64,000 nucleotides of DNA, from contig NC_044930.1 of NCBI RefSeq assembly GCF_003576645.1, positions 12,344,412-12,408,411 on the forward strand, written 5' to 3'. A program made the translations under genes and the position numbers. The notes under the pieces are model-generated. The model searched no databases and was not told where the DNA came from. It was given only the letters and a program-made list of their open reading frames with translations. Source of the DNA: Ipomoea triloba (Eukaryota > Streptophyta > Magnoliopsida > Solanales > Convolvulaceae). This document shows, piece by piece, positions 23,520 through 36,500 of the stretch (position 1 is its first letter; each line of letters starts with the position of its first letter).

Positions 23520-25470
23520 ATAAATTGGACCTACCTTGGCTAGTAGCCGGGGATTTTAATGATATTGTATTCCCTACCGGGAAGCGAGGTCTTCACCCAC
23601 ATCCACCACCACCAGCTCTTATGGAAGGTTTTAACTTTTAACCTCATGTTGGATGATTGCGGCCTCTTTGACCTTGGTATGAGAGGTAGGAAATACATGG
23701 AAACGTGAAAAAGGCACCGCGAATTGGGTTGAGGAACGGCTAGACAGGGCGGTTGCTGGGGCTTATTGGTGTACGCTATTCCCTCAGGCAACGATCTACA
23801 ATCACGACGTTATCACGTCAGGTCATACAACCATCTTCGTTGAAATTAATGGTCCTTGAGTTGTGCTGGGAGCTTGGAATTCTACTATGGGGAACCTTTG
23901 CCAAGTCGCTTAGAGCAGTGTGGGGCTACCCTAAAGTCTTGGGGTGGCAATTTTGTTAAACAGGCAAATAAGGGTATCACTAATTGCCAAAGACCTTATG
24001 GTATAGTGGCACCTATACACTCTCACATGGATGGGAGTGGCTTCGAGTCTCAGTGGAGGCGTTTGTTGGGATTGACCTCAAATTATTTCCAACATATTTT
24101 TACTTCCAAACGCAGTACTATTGGTGACTCTTTGAATGACTTGGTTCTGAGGATTTTGGAAATGGATAATCATCGTCTCCTACAACCTTTTACGATGGAG
24201 GAAATTAGAGATGCTCTTTTTTCTATGGCTCCGGATAAGTCCCCTAGACCAAATGGTTTTAGCCCGGAATTTTTTCAACACTTTTGGGGCGAAATTGGTC
24301 CTGATGTTGGCAGCTTTATTATGGATTGTGTGGATGGTGAGGCGTTCCTGGATGGTTTTAATGATGCAATTATAACTTTGGTTCCAAAGAAGTCAATTCC
24401 GGCCACTATGGGAGATTTGCGCACAATTTCTAAATTTCTTTGTGTAATGTTACTTACAAGTTGTTCTTGAAGATGGTGGCGAACATATTGAAGGTTGTTC
24501 TTAATAAGGTGATCTCTTGTTCGCAAAGTGCCTTCTTACCAGAGAGGCTTATAACTGATAATGTGCTCATTGTTACTGAAGTGATCCATTACTTAAATCG
24601 GAAGAGAGATGGTAAAGATGGTTAGTGTGCTCTTAAATTGGACATGGCCAAGGCATACAATAAAATGGAATGGTCATTTCTGCGAGAGATTATGCTTAAA
24701 ATGGGCTTTGATCATCGATGGGTTAACTTTGTTATGCGATGTGTCACTACTGTTCGTTACAAGGTTAATGTCAATGGGTGTCTCACAGATTTCATTTTAC
24801 CAACATATGGTTTGAGACAAGGTGATCATTTGTCTCAATACTTGTTCATTTTATGTGCTGAGGGACTATCTCATTTATTTGCTAGGGTTGTTATAATTGG
24901 AATGATTTCACCGTGTGTGGTAGCAAGAGGGGCTCCTGGAGTGTCGCATTTGTTCTTCGATGATGACAATATGCTCTTCTTCAAAGCCACGTTATCTGAA
25001 TCTAAGGATGTGAAGGGCTGCCTTATTGAGTATGAGTACATGTCAGGCCAATCAGTTAACTTTGGTAAGTCATCTATAGTGTTTAGCCGCAATACGGAGG
25101 AAGGTATTAAGAATGTTGTTTCAACTATCTTTAATGTAACCCAAACCTATAATATTGGAAAATACTTGGGCTTACCAATGGGAGTTGGTCGAAATAATAA
25201 GGAAGTGTTTTCTTATATTGGAGCTAAGATAAACCATTGTCTGGGTGGATGGAATAAGAATATGCTTTCGAAAGTAGGAAAGGAGATACTGCTCAAAAGC
25301 ATTGCGCAAGCCTTACCAACGTATGCAATGAGTATATATTTCTTGCCAATCAGTTTCTATGAGCGCCTTGAACGTATAATGAATGAATATTGGTGGACCG
25401 GCATGAGATCCGATCTCGCTAGCTACCTGACGGGAGGATGTTTTATAGGTAAAGCTTAAGGCTTTGCTAC
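23520..25470 (+). pseudogene. Dead L1-type LINE (endonuclease tail and reverse transcriptase)
   Basis: A plus-strand non-LTR retrotransposon fragment. The 5' end keeps only the end of an apurinic endonuclease domain (LPWLVAGDFNDI at about 23535). The reverse transcriptase follows in fragments: MAPDKSPRPNGFSPEFFQ (24229), DLRTISK, SAFLPERLITDNVL (24526), LKLDMAKAYNKMEW (24632), LRQGDHLSQYLF (24812; family QGDPLSPYLF) and the catalytic box as FFDDDN (about 24955; family FADD). After that come the L1-typical YLGLPMG and ALPTYAMS. Several frameshifts and an in-frame stop at 24624 kill it. A SINE copy sits inside at about 23975-24070. Its 3' end is ragged, with a direct repeat ('agatccgatctc') at 25404 and 25508. 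Confidence 0.9.
23975..24070 (+). mobile_element. SINE copy nested in the LINE
   Basis: Matches the minus-strand SINE at 16505-16635: CAAAGACCTTATGGTATAGTGGCACC (split here by single-base changes), an A box as TGGTATAGTGGC and a B box as GCTTCGAGTCTC. It interrupts the LINE open frame ahead of the SNYFQHIFTS motif. Confidence 0.6.
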
Positions 25471-25587
25471 GAAAACACCACACTCTATTCTCTTAGGGCC
25501 GGCACAAGATCCGATCTCACTAGCTACGAGAGAGTGTTTTTCTGGGACAAGCTGGAGGCTTGATTTCAAAAACACCAACGCCAAAAA

Positions 25588-25614
25588 AATAAATAAATAA
25601 ATAAATAAATAAAT
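25588..25614. repeat. (AAAT)n microsatellite
   Basis: About seven AAAT units. Possibly the remains of a retroposon A-rich tail next to the LINE. Confidence 0.9.
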
Positions 25615-25795
25615 GCTGAGGCCATGCCTCGGCCAAAACGAAAATTGGTCGAGGTTGTCACCTCGGCCCGCTTTGGCCGAGGTCCCCCACCTCGGCCAGC
25701 ATTGGCCGAGGTCCTCACCTCGGCCAGCTTTGGCTGAGGTCCTCACCTCGGCCAGCATTGGTCGAGGTCCTCACCTCGGCCAGGACCTCGGCCAC
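25615..25795. repeat. 28-bp GC-rich palindromic tandem repeat
   Basis: Units starting CACCTCGGCC at about 25659, 25688, 25716 and 25744 are spaced 28 bp. Each contains the near-perfect dyad CCTCGGCCA..TGGCCGAGG around a 4-base centre. GC content is far above the neighbouring sequence. The Ser/Ala/Gly/Arg-rich open frames on both strands follow from the repeat and are not credible genes. Confidence 0.85.
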
Positions 25796-25799
25796 AATT

Positions 25800-26370
25800 A
25801 TCTTACCGTTCGAAAAAAAGAAACAATTTTATACAAGTAGTCATTACTCCCAAACCACCTCAACCGCTCTCGTTGGCTAGGGAGTGGGGGGACTGGGGAC
25901 TGGATAGTTGGGCATCAGCATTTGACCCGGACCACCAGCACTGACCCGAAGGCAACAACGGTCACCCGTTATACAAAGGTGGCACATTGAAGATGGTTGG
26001 TCGGCACATTGAAGAGGAGTTACTTCTTACCATCATTATCAACAGCTCCACTACCATTGAAGGCTGACCATCATTGAATAACCGTTACAAGTCACAAAGT
26101 GTCGTTGTACCTCAAGTATAAGAAGAGCCCTGTTGTAGAGGAGGGGCCCAGGGGCCCACTTTCTGACACTCACAACATTACTGGACTGAAATTCACTATT
26201 CTACTGAGCACTGTACTCAATATTGTACTCAATACTTATACTAATAATACTCAAAATATACCGGTAACACATTATTACCGTCATATGTTTTAAAAAATTA
26301 AGAGCATTGTGGGACAAAACTCTAGTTAAATTTCAAAATAAAAAGAAAAAAAGGATAATAATTGATTTAT
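25800..26370. other. Intergenic, no gene seen
   Basis: Moderately GC-balanced DNA with two 16-bp direct copies of 'ggtcggcacattgaag'-like sequence near 25980-26015. It contains no credible open frame, and no promoter element could be assigned. Confidence 0.4.
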
Positions 26371-26375
26371 TTATT

Positions 26376-27140
26376 TTTTTAAAACAACATTCTAGTACCA
26401 CATAGAGTCATTTCTATTTTTTGTCCTACTGTTATTGGGGCATTGCTAATTTTAGTCCACTTCATTAGTTTTCGCCACATTGCAGCCAGTCTTATTTAGT
26501 CTTTGCCATTTTTAGTCCACCGTTAAAATTTTCGTCAAATTGCCATCCAAAATAAGAGTATTTTTGGTCTTTTCATGCTTTGGTCATCTCCTTGACCCTT
26601 TGCAGTGGTTTTCCTTACACATTTTCATCCATTGAAAAGGTCCAACGAAAGCCATGTGAGCCACATTACAAAGCCATGGCTTTCGCCGGACCTCTTCATT
26701 GGATGAAAATTAGTAAGGAAAATCACTACAAAGGGTAAAGACGATGATCAAAGCATGAAAAGATCAAAATACCCCTGTTTTGGACGGTTATTTGACGAAA
26801 ATTTTAACGATGAACTAAAAATGGCAAGGACTAAATAAGATTGATCGCAATGTTATAAAAATTAATGAAGTAGACTAAGGGGGTGTTTGGTTATTGGCTT
26901 ATCAGCCAAATTTTAACTTATTTGATCAAGTTTAGCTTCTTTGACCTACCAATAAGCTATTTTGAAGTGTTTGGTAAATGGCTTATTGGTCTTGGCTTAT
27001 TGGGCCAATAAGCTGAAAATTGAAAAGCTAATGAATGTAGCTTTTTCTATTAGCTTGTTGGGATTAATGAGTATATTGACTATTTTGTCCTTTGAAATCA
27101 ATGGAATTTACTTATAAATGGGTGGTGGGTTTGTTATTTT

Positions 27141-27171
<31 letters not shown>

Positions 27172-27656
27172 CAACAACAACAGGTGATGGGTTTGTCATT
27201 TTTAATAATAATAATAATAATAATAATAAAATTGAAAATAATTAATAAAAATTGTTTTAGAATATAATTTAATAAGAGTTAAATAAACAAAAATAATTAA
27301 CTTATGTCCTTAAAAAAATTATAGATGATACCCAAATTTTATAATTATTTATTAATAAGCGTTTATCTTCTTGTTATATTTAAAGGTTAAAATAATACAA
27401 TACACTCATACCCTTAAATGTCATTTTACATTCAATCAGCTACTAGTAAACAGCTAATTTACCAAACAGTTTTTTATAACCAGCTAATACAACCAGCTGA
27501 TCAAACCAGTTAACGCAATCAGTCATCAACTACTAGCTAAACCAACCAGCTATCAGCTATAAGCTATCAGCCGTTTGCCAAACACCCCCTAAAATTGACA
27601 ATGCCCCAATAACAATAGAACCAAAAATGGAAATGACTCTACCACATAAAACTCCA
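26376..27656. mobile_element. Palindromic MITE (foldback element) upstream of SOQ1
   Basis: The left arm (ACCACATAGAGTCATTTC..TTATTGGGGCATTG..TTTAGTCCACTTCATTA) returns as its complement in two pieces, at about 26700-26878 and 27590-27656. The right arm is interrupted by the harbinger-like MITE 26879-27589. Without that insert the element is about 570 bp and could fold along almost its whole length. It is non-coding and ends about 190 bp before the SOQ1 start codon. Confidence 0.75.
26879..27589. mobile_element. Tourist/harbinger-like MITE, 711 bp, nested
   Basis: Termini GGGGGTGTTTGG and its exact complement are flanked by TAA on both sides (26876-26878 and 27590-27592), the 3-bp duplication typical of PIF/harbinger. 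Subterminal inverted copies of a CAGCTTAT/GGCTTATCAGC motif and two (AAT)n runs (27144-27168, 27205-27228) fill it. It is non-coding. Confidence 0.8.
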
Positions 27657-27848
27657 GTATATGCATTGTCAAAAGATAATCAAAACTCTATACACCCACA
27701 GATCTCAAGGGCATTTTCGTCCCATCACACGGAATACAACTGAAATCCCCTTCCCCGCCACTCGATACAGAATCAGGATTATTTACATTTCAGCCAAAGC
27801 CAAACAGAAAAGTATAGTGTGGTCTGTGGAGCTTGAGGCCTCACAAAA

Positions 27849-30800
27849 ATGGCACTGAGACTATTGTCTCCGCCACTGTCCACTCTTTCTTCTTCTTCTT
27901 CTTCTTCTCAATCGAAGCTTGCGCAGTTCTCTCGCTCCAAACAGGCGTCGTTTGTCCGATTTTATCCGAAACATTTCGCGAATTCGGGGCGGAGAAAGTC
28001 GGGTTTGGCGGTGAATGCGTGCGTGAAGTTGGAGGAGACTAATGTCTCCCAGGCGGGGAACCAATGGGGAAAGGTCTCCGCCGTGCTGTTTGATATGGAT
28101 GGTGTGCTTTGCAACAGCGAGGAGCCTTCTAGAAGGGCTGCTGTGGATGTTTTTGCGGAAATGGGGGTTCAAGTAACAGTAGAAGACTTTGCGCCCTTTA
28201 CGGGCATGGGTAAAAACCCAATACTTTTATCCTCTTTTTTTTTTTTTTTTCCTTGTTGAAATACTTTTAAGTTTCCTCTGTTTGCCATTCACATATTATA
28301 CATTTTAGACATATAGTTCACAAATTCATATGATATAACGTGCAAATTTCAAGTTTTCTTAGAAATCAGTGTGTATGAATCGAAGCAATGAAGCTTGGTG
28401 GTTCTCTTGCATTGTCTGTGTCATTGCCTATAACTTGTTTCATGTCATTTTCCTGTTCCTCTCCGGTTTTAGTGTTATAGAGCGAAGGAAAGGTTTAGAT
28501 CATTATTGTTCCTTGTTTTACCTTTCATAGTACAAGAGTTTCATTTATTATCAAATTTCCTTTAGAATTTCAGTTAAGTTTCCATTTTCCTTGATTGTGA
28601 TGCCTAAAGGGCTAAAGGAGTGATGCCAATTATTTGTTTAGAGAAGTTTCTGTCTTAACTTATCCTTCCTCACTTTCCTCTTGTTACCTGTTTCCTTTTT
28701 CTTTTCCAATTTTCCTCATGAATATGCCAGGTGAAGCGAACTTCTTAGGTGGTGTTGCTAATGTGAAGGGTGTTCATGGATTCAATCCCGAGGCAGCAAA
28801 GAAGAGGTTTTTTGAGATATATTTAGATAAGGTGATTGAAGTGTTTCATTTGCAAATATATTACTTTTAGTATTTTGTAGAATGAGATATCAGTTTGAAC
28901 AGCTAATTTCTTTTCTTGATACAAAGCTTTGTGTCCTTGTTGTGTAGTATGCAAAGCCAAATTCTGGCATAGGTTTCCCTGGTGCCTTTGAACTTGTCAC
29001 TCAGGTATGTAATATAGCTATGACTTTGATATTTTAATTCTTTGTTTTATTTAATTTCTCTTTTGCATGCTCAAACTGTTTGACAGTGTAAAAGCAAAGG
29101 TCTCAAAGTTGCTGTTGCATCAAGTGCTGATCGCATCAAGGTCGATGCAAACTTAACAGCTGCTGGTTTGTCGTTGTCAATGTGAGCTGATGTTGTTATT
29201 TGATTTAGATATTTGATGATTGATTTACTTTTTGGACTTATTAGTCATGTTATACCTTATGGATGGACAAAAATGTTCAAATAGAAAAATTATTAATGAT
29301 TGGACGCCACAATACGAACAAGCTCTGATACCATATTAGGATTGAAGATTCGGCTGAGGTCACTCAACTAGGCTATAATGCAAATGGGCAAACCACACTA
29401 AAAGATTGAATCCAATCAATTAGCTAGTCTAACCCATGACCTTATAAACCCATATGTTTCTCTCTTATTTTTCAATGTGGGACTCTTAACAATGATGAAA
29501 GCCTTTTTAAGTGTTAAGAGTCCCACATTGAAAATATAAGAGAGCACATGGGTTTATAAGGCCATGAGTTAAACTAGCTAATTGATTGGATTCAATCTTT
29601 TAGTGTGGTTTGGCCCATGTGCATTATAGCCCAGTTGAGTGACCTTGGCCCAATCATAGATTATAACATTAAGTTTTATTTATTCATTATTTATATCTCA
29701 CCACTGCCATATTTTCAAAAAGAAAAATAAGATTATCAAAGAGGATGTTCCGATTACTTGATTAGTATTCATATGCCATATCTTCCATGGGTGGGCAAAA
29801 CCTATATAATTCATTGTTTCCCTATCTTCTCCCTCAAAAGAATAGCTTTTATCACACCCATCTCATGGTGTTACATTATCTTATTTCTTTTTACATAATA
29901 ACTACTGCAGGGATGACAGAAGTGTTCCCAATAACTATGGAAACGTGGGCATAGGTGTTCCCCTTTAGTGATTTAGTTAATTAAGGACCCAAAATCACAC
30001 ATGATGGTCACATTCAATGTAAAGATGGGTATTTCAGTCTTTCCATAAATTTTTACTAGTTCCCTCTTCTTCTCACCAATTTGTCAACACCAGTTTGAAA
30101 TACAACTGAAAATTTCTATTAATCAAAGTCATATTGTTGATTGAGAGTTTTAGTTTGAAGGGTCATCTTATATTTTAATGGCTATATGCAGAACTTTAGC
30201 TCTTTTGTGGGTTTGTAGATTTATTTGTTTCTGACAGTTTGGCTACTCAAATAGAGTTTTAGTTTTATTGTGGCTTTCTTTGTTGATGTTCTATTTTTTC
30301 TGAATTTTAATCAATATGCAGAATCTAAGATTTAGATTTAGATAGATTGGTAGGCAAGGAGTTTGATGGAAAATGGTGAATATAAAGAGGGAATAGGGGT
30401 AAAGAAGAGGGGATTTGTGAAAACTAATGAAAAGACTGGAATACCATTCCTTTCGTTGCATGTGATTAGCATGACTCTTTCCATCTGTATTTGATTGAAT
30501 CACTAGTGGAAGATCACTTTTGTCCACATTCCCATAGTTATGACTAAAATTGTCCAAATTGAGAGCTATGTACTAGTTCTGGAATTCCACCATAGTGAGG
30601 TGGTCAAAACCTGAAGTAGTTCTTTATATTGTTTGACTTCGTTATAATTAGTTTTCTATATCTGTGCATGGCGATGACAGGTTTCCTTGAAGGCATGGTA
30701 AAATCTTAGAAACAAAGCTCAATTTACAAGACTTGTATTGTTACCAATTGTTTGTTTGCTTGCTTGTTTCCTCTTTATTTATTTATTTATTTTGTTTTTG

Positions 30801-32901
30801 ACATCATTCCACCATTTTCCACATCAGGTTTGATGCAATTGTTTCTGCTGATGCATTTGAAAACTTGAAGCCTGCTCCTGATATTTTTTTGGCAGCATCA
30901 AAGATTTTGAATGTGCCCCCTAGTGAGGTAGGTTAACAGCCATTCTGTGCCATCATTATGTACATCTCCAAAATTTTCAGGCATAAGCCTCAGATAGCAT
31001 CCTAAACTTAACTTTGCCTAGTACATAATCGTAAACTTCTGCTCTCTGTAGTTCTTATTGCTTGGAATTTTATGCTTGTACTTAATGCACTACTTATATT
31101 GATGCAGTGTGTTGTGATTGAAGATGCATTGGCTGGTATACAAGCTGCCAAAGCAGCAAAAATGCGGTATTGATTGTTGTTTCTTTTGGAATATCAAACA
31201 GGAAGTGTATATTTTGTGTGCGTAACACAAGATGATGCTATTTCTTCATGTTTCTGCATCCATCACTTCAGCATTCAAATCACACTGGTTCATATTTTAA
31301 TGCTATCCACTATCCCTTTGATGGTCTTCTTAATTGCATTTTCTCTGGTGTTATGATATTCCAATTGCAGATGCATAGCTGTGACCACAACATTAGCAGA
31401 AGATACTATAGAAGCAGCAGCTCCATCACTTATCAGAAAGGGGATAAGCGATATTTCACTTGATGATATTCTCAGTGGTGGATCTGGTTCCAATAGTATG
31501 TAGTTCTAAAATCTAATGAGAAATTCCCTTTGTACCATTCACAATAATGATGAAGCTGGTCTATGCCAATTTTATGAGTAACATAATCTTGTAATTGATT
31601 CCTTATTAACTAAAGGAGGTTTCTTCCTTTCTACACAAACAAATTCCTTGTGTCAATCTATTTATCCTTTCCTGTGCTAGCTTGGAGGTTTCCTTTTGAA
31701 AGTTGCGAAAAGGCTGCTAGTGATGGGAGCCTGTTTGCAACTTCATGTTCAGTGTTAGTTTTCAGTTTCTATAGATTATGACCTGAGTTCTCGTGATGAT
31801 AAAAATTGCAGATGTGAAGATGCAGGGTCCTCAACCTATCAATTATCCTGCACCGTCTTCACTTGAACCCAACAGTAAAAGGATGACACCAGTGCAGGAT
31901 AAATACCCTACCATTGGTTCAGTCTCCTCAATTGGAGGGTAAGAGTGGCTCTGTGTCTGAACCAATTAATAAAAATTTAATCATATCACTCATGATTTCA
32001 ATCCTCAATAATTTTGTGTGCTTTGTTTTCTGATCACTAATGCATAATCACCTATATTATTCATTTCTTGAGATGCTACCGGCTTGGAAAATGTCATTTC
32101 AAGGAGCAAACAGTTCATTAAAACCTGTTCCCATGTTTTAATGTACAATGCATAAGATAAATTGTACTGATGTTGCTGGTATATAAGTGAACTTCCAGAG
32201 TTCTCCACAAATGAAATGCCTCTTCCTGGATTCTCTCCATTTACTAGTGCATAGAAACTCAAAACCAGAAGTTACTGAACTTAATTCTCTGTTTTGTTGC
32301 ACATTTTTTCTAAATAATAAAATGGAAAATGTGACTAGGAAAATCTTGGAGCCTTTAGTGTCAATCCATGAGGTGGTTCATTCAGTTATCTTTTAATCAA
32401 GGTTAGTGCAAAGTTAAGTTTAGTTGGCTAGCTTTACCTTTTCAATGCAATAGGAACTTTAAAATCAAGTTAAACCTTAATTCTCCAAATATAAGAGATT
32501 TTCACTTGAAAAAGCTATTCATTGCAGTGAAAATAGGATGTGCCATTTTGTTGTCATCCGGTTTTATAGATTCATAGTCTCTAAAGCAAACCCTTCTGAG
32601 ACAGGCAAATCTCACAAAAATTATCAAAATGACTATATCTCTTCCATTTGAATGGAAAGCTGGGTGCCATTATTTTGTCTTAGGCTCTTTTAGTTAGTGA
32701 AAGGTGTTAGATAAATTTATGGACTATGAAGACAGTACCAGCGTATGAGCATACATGATGAGTGGGCTTCTTTTCTCTTTCAGTGAATTCCTTCCTTGTC
32801 TTTGATATATTCACACTTTGGAGTTTTTTTCAATGCAAATCAGAAGCTATTAATTTTTTGTTAAGTGTAATAAAAGCTTCAAATGCGCTTTTTAGGGATC
32901 A

Positions 32902-32944
<43 letters not shown>

Positions 32945-33487
32945 TTGTTTTTCTGAATGTTTATTTGTTGATTGTGGTGTGCTTCTCAAAATTTATATAG
33001 TATATCTGTTTGTTGGCTATTGAAAACACCTGATTTGTCAGTACATACTCTATATTTAGAGAAAACCTATAAGCTCTGGTACTTGGAATTGGTTTAGGGA
33101 TTTCCTACATAATACAGCATTTTTTGCTTGTCCTAGTTTACTTTCTATTTCTGGAGGAAATTCCAGCTGCTAAGAATATATTTTCTACTTTATTTTTTTT
33201 TTTAATCTCCATCAGGATTAGCACAAATATGATATTCAGTCCAATGTTGTCATGAGGCTGTAGAAATAATTTATGGACAGGGTGCAGGTTTCACGCCGCA
33301 ATGTTGTGAGATATGCAAGTTTGGGCATTGCTGCATCTTGTCTTTTTTTTGCCATCACAAACTGGAAGGTAAAGGTTTAAAGTAAAGGAGAGTGCTTGTG
33401 AGAAAAAAACATAAGTTTTGAGTTAGCATTTCCTCGAAATTTGCATTGTACTGTTTAATCTGGTTTTTATGTTTATGGCACTGATTT

Positions 33488-33535
<48 letters not shown>

Positions 33536-36500
33536 TACTCCTGCTATAAGCTTTTTTATTTTTATTTATTTATTTATTTTTTTTATTTTTGCAGGCAATG
33601 CAATATACATCTCCTAAAGCTATACAGAACTTGTTATTTGGAGTTAGCAGCCCTCCTTTTGGACAAAATGAAGGTCTCACATTTGCAAATTTTTCTTTTG
33701 TTTGTTTCCATCCCTACTTGTCAATGAGCAAATCTTGCATTGCTTGACTGCAGACACAGCTAGCTCACAGAGAATTCAACAGTTTATAAACTATATTTCT
33801 GATGTGGAGGGCAGGTAAGTTATATCCTACTCCATACTTCATTACTTCTAATAAAATTTTGTTTTAAATTTCTCAGGATATGAAATAGTTAATTCACTCT
33901 TTGCTTAATAGTCATGTTTAGGTCCCGTGTTGATCCTTAACATTTTGCACTTAGCCTACCAACTTCTGATTCTACCTATCTCATATTTCAATTCCTGGCT
34001 TCCGCTAGGAAAAATGCAACTATTGTGCCAGAGTTCCCATCTAAATTAGACTGGCTGAATACTGCCCCTCTTCAGCTGCGCCGGGTATAGACAGTATCCC
34101 ATCTTTCTATTTTGTGTTTTTACCCATTAACTCTAGCATTCATTGTATATTTCTGTATGTTCTTCCTCTTTACTTTCTTGCCTCAGACCTTTTTCATTGA
34201 ACTTTTAATCTTCCTATAGAATGCTTTCAATTTGTTACGCATGGTGTTATAATCTTATGCTTGGCCGTTGAAGAGAAACTCCTGTAAGAGGTTCCCAATG
34301 GCCAATGCTCATTTCTATCTTCTTTTTCTTAACCTTTTTCTTGCTCTTTACTTTCTTGCCACAGACTTTCTCAATCTTCACCTTTTCGTCCTTTGGGAAT
34401 ATATAACAGTTTTATGGGAAAAGTCTAGAAAGGAATTGTAAATTTTACTCATCAGTCAATAACATAGATTTTCATCTTTTACTGGACAGGATTTGAGAGG
34501 CAAGGTAGTTCTTCTGGACTTTTGGACATACTGCTGTATTAATTGTATGCATGTGCTGCCAGATCTGGAATTTCTGGAGAAAAAGTATAAAGATATGCCA
34601 GTAAGACTACCTTTTCCTCATTCAGTTTTTGATATGTTGGTTCCATGTTTCTTCTTGATGTACAATGCTGTTAATTCCTACTTATCGAGCTGCTAATATA
34701 TAATGCATCCCTTGTATAACCATTGAGTTCTTTGAATCTCTATATCAATGGCATTCTAACTGTGTAAATTCTCTCTGTAGAGTCATTATTATCTAAGTCA
34801 TTATAACAACTGAAGAGGTGAAGCAACTATGTGCAGAAATGGAGCTGCTTAAATGCTGTAGCCTTTAACTAGTTGTTCAATCTTTACTCCTTAAATTTGA
34901 TTTTTTGTGAGTGGAAACATTAATTCAGATTTTGAACAAGTGGTATGGAAACTTTGCAAGCTCATATATGCAAACAGTTTATTTTCAGAGAATCATAGGT
35001 TTGCTAAAGAGTATGAATCTCTAACAAGTATCTTTATCTTTATCTTACAACAACGTTTAGGCATTGCTAGGGTACAACTTCACAATTAGTTATTTGTTGA
35101 TGGTAGTGAGGCCAATTAGTTTTAACACATCTTTAAGAACAAATTTGTAATTTGGTGCTAAACTGAAATTGGGTTGCATCCAAGGAGGAAAATGAACTTG
35201 GAGGGAAAGAGCCCACAAAATTCAACAATATTTTGCTTGGAAGAGAAATTGAAAAGGTTTGCTGGAAAGATAGCTAGTCTTAGGGGCACAAAATATACAC
35301 AGGTTTTAGATTTATAGTAGTGCTTTATTTCCAAATTCATATTATGATGGGTTTAGCATAAATGGGAAAATAAACAATTGAAGATGGTACCAAATCAAAC
35401 ACTTGCTTTATTAGGCTTTTGCAATCTTCATCTGTTGTTGGGTGTTAGTTTTACTTCACATTTCTAGTCCAGGTTAGTCCAGTTGAGTGCTTCAGTAATC
35501 AACTGCAACCTGTAGCTTGAAGGAATCTTTTAGTTCGTAGCCTCACGCCCTCACTTTCTATCAAGCGTCTTGTATTGGAAACTGATACTGCAATGAAATC
35601 TTCTAAAATTTTAGTTTTGAAAGGGTGAAGGAAAATAATATTGTTTGAGTAATGTTTTTCAGAAGAAAAATGAATGGAAAATTAGTACTTTAGAGCTGTG
35701 TCTCTGGATCAAGGAGAATATTCAGGATGGATTTATAAAATATTTCCAATTCAGTCTTCTCATTCTTTTTTCTTAACATGTTTGTACAAAAAATTCCTGA
35801 GCCAAGTAGATAATTTATAAATGGTTAGTCTTGCAGTTTGTTGTAGTGGGAGTGCATTCAGCAAAGTTTGACAATGAGAAAGATCTAGAGGCCATTCGCA
35901 ATGCAGTATTGCGCTATGAGATCACTCATCCAGTAAGTGATTACTTAAATTTGCTACTCTGTATTTATTTTTCTTCTTGTTATACTTTTGAATTATCTTA
36001 TATCCTCATTGCATGTTCAGTGACTGGTCCCTTTGCAAACCTAGGTTGTCAATGATGGAGAGATGAATTTATGGAGAGAATTAGGTATAAGTTCCTGGCC
36101 AACCTTTGCCATTGTTGGGCCAAATGGCAAGCTTCTTGCACAAATAGCTGGTGAAGGTCATAGAAAGGTAATAATTTGTCTCTATCTAGTCTATTTTTTC
36201 CCAACTATATTCCTCCAGCAATTGCAAAACCATATTAAGCTCAAGCAAAGTGCAAATGAGGATAATGAATATAGTAGACAATATTTGATTAGATATTACA
36301 TAAATAAACCCAAAGCTAGAGATTTTGATGACTTGATTGTGAAGGTTATTTCCTTTTTTTTTCCTTCCTTTTTATCATCCCAATTTCACCTTTGGTTTTC
36401 CCCTTTTTTTCTTTTTGCATTTTAAAAGAGAAGCCTTTGTCCATTTCAACTGGCTGAATTTTGGTGCAGTGATAAACAGGAAATGGCAAATGTTCTAGAC

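Noticed and set aside
23856..25459. A stand-alone reverse transcriptase (retron- or DGR-like)
   Set aside because: The motifs and their order match plant L1-type LINEs, with endonuclease remnants upstream and several frame breaks.
25615..25795. CRISPR-like array or a repetitive protein gene
   Set aside because: There are no spacers between units, the window is a plant nuclear genome, and the open frames on both strands arise only from the palindromic 28-bp repeat.
34601..35836. Small open frames in SOQ1 intron 13 (for example 34907-35089)
   Set aside because: They lie between well-supported exons 13 and 14, match no family, and have no splice or start context of their own.
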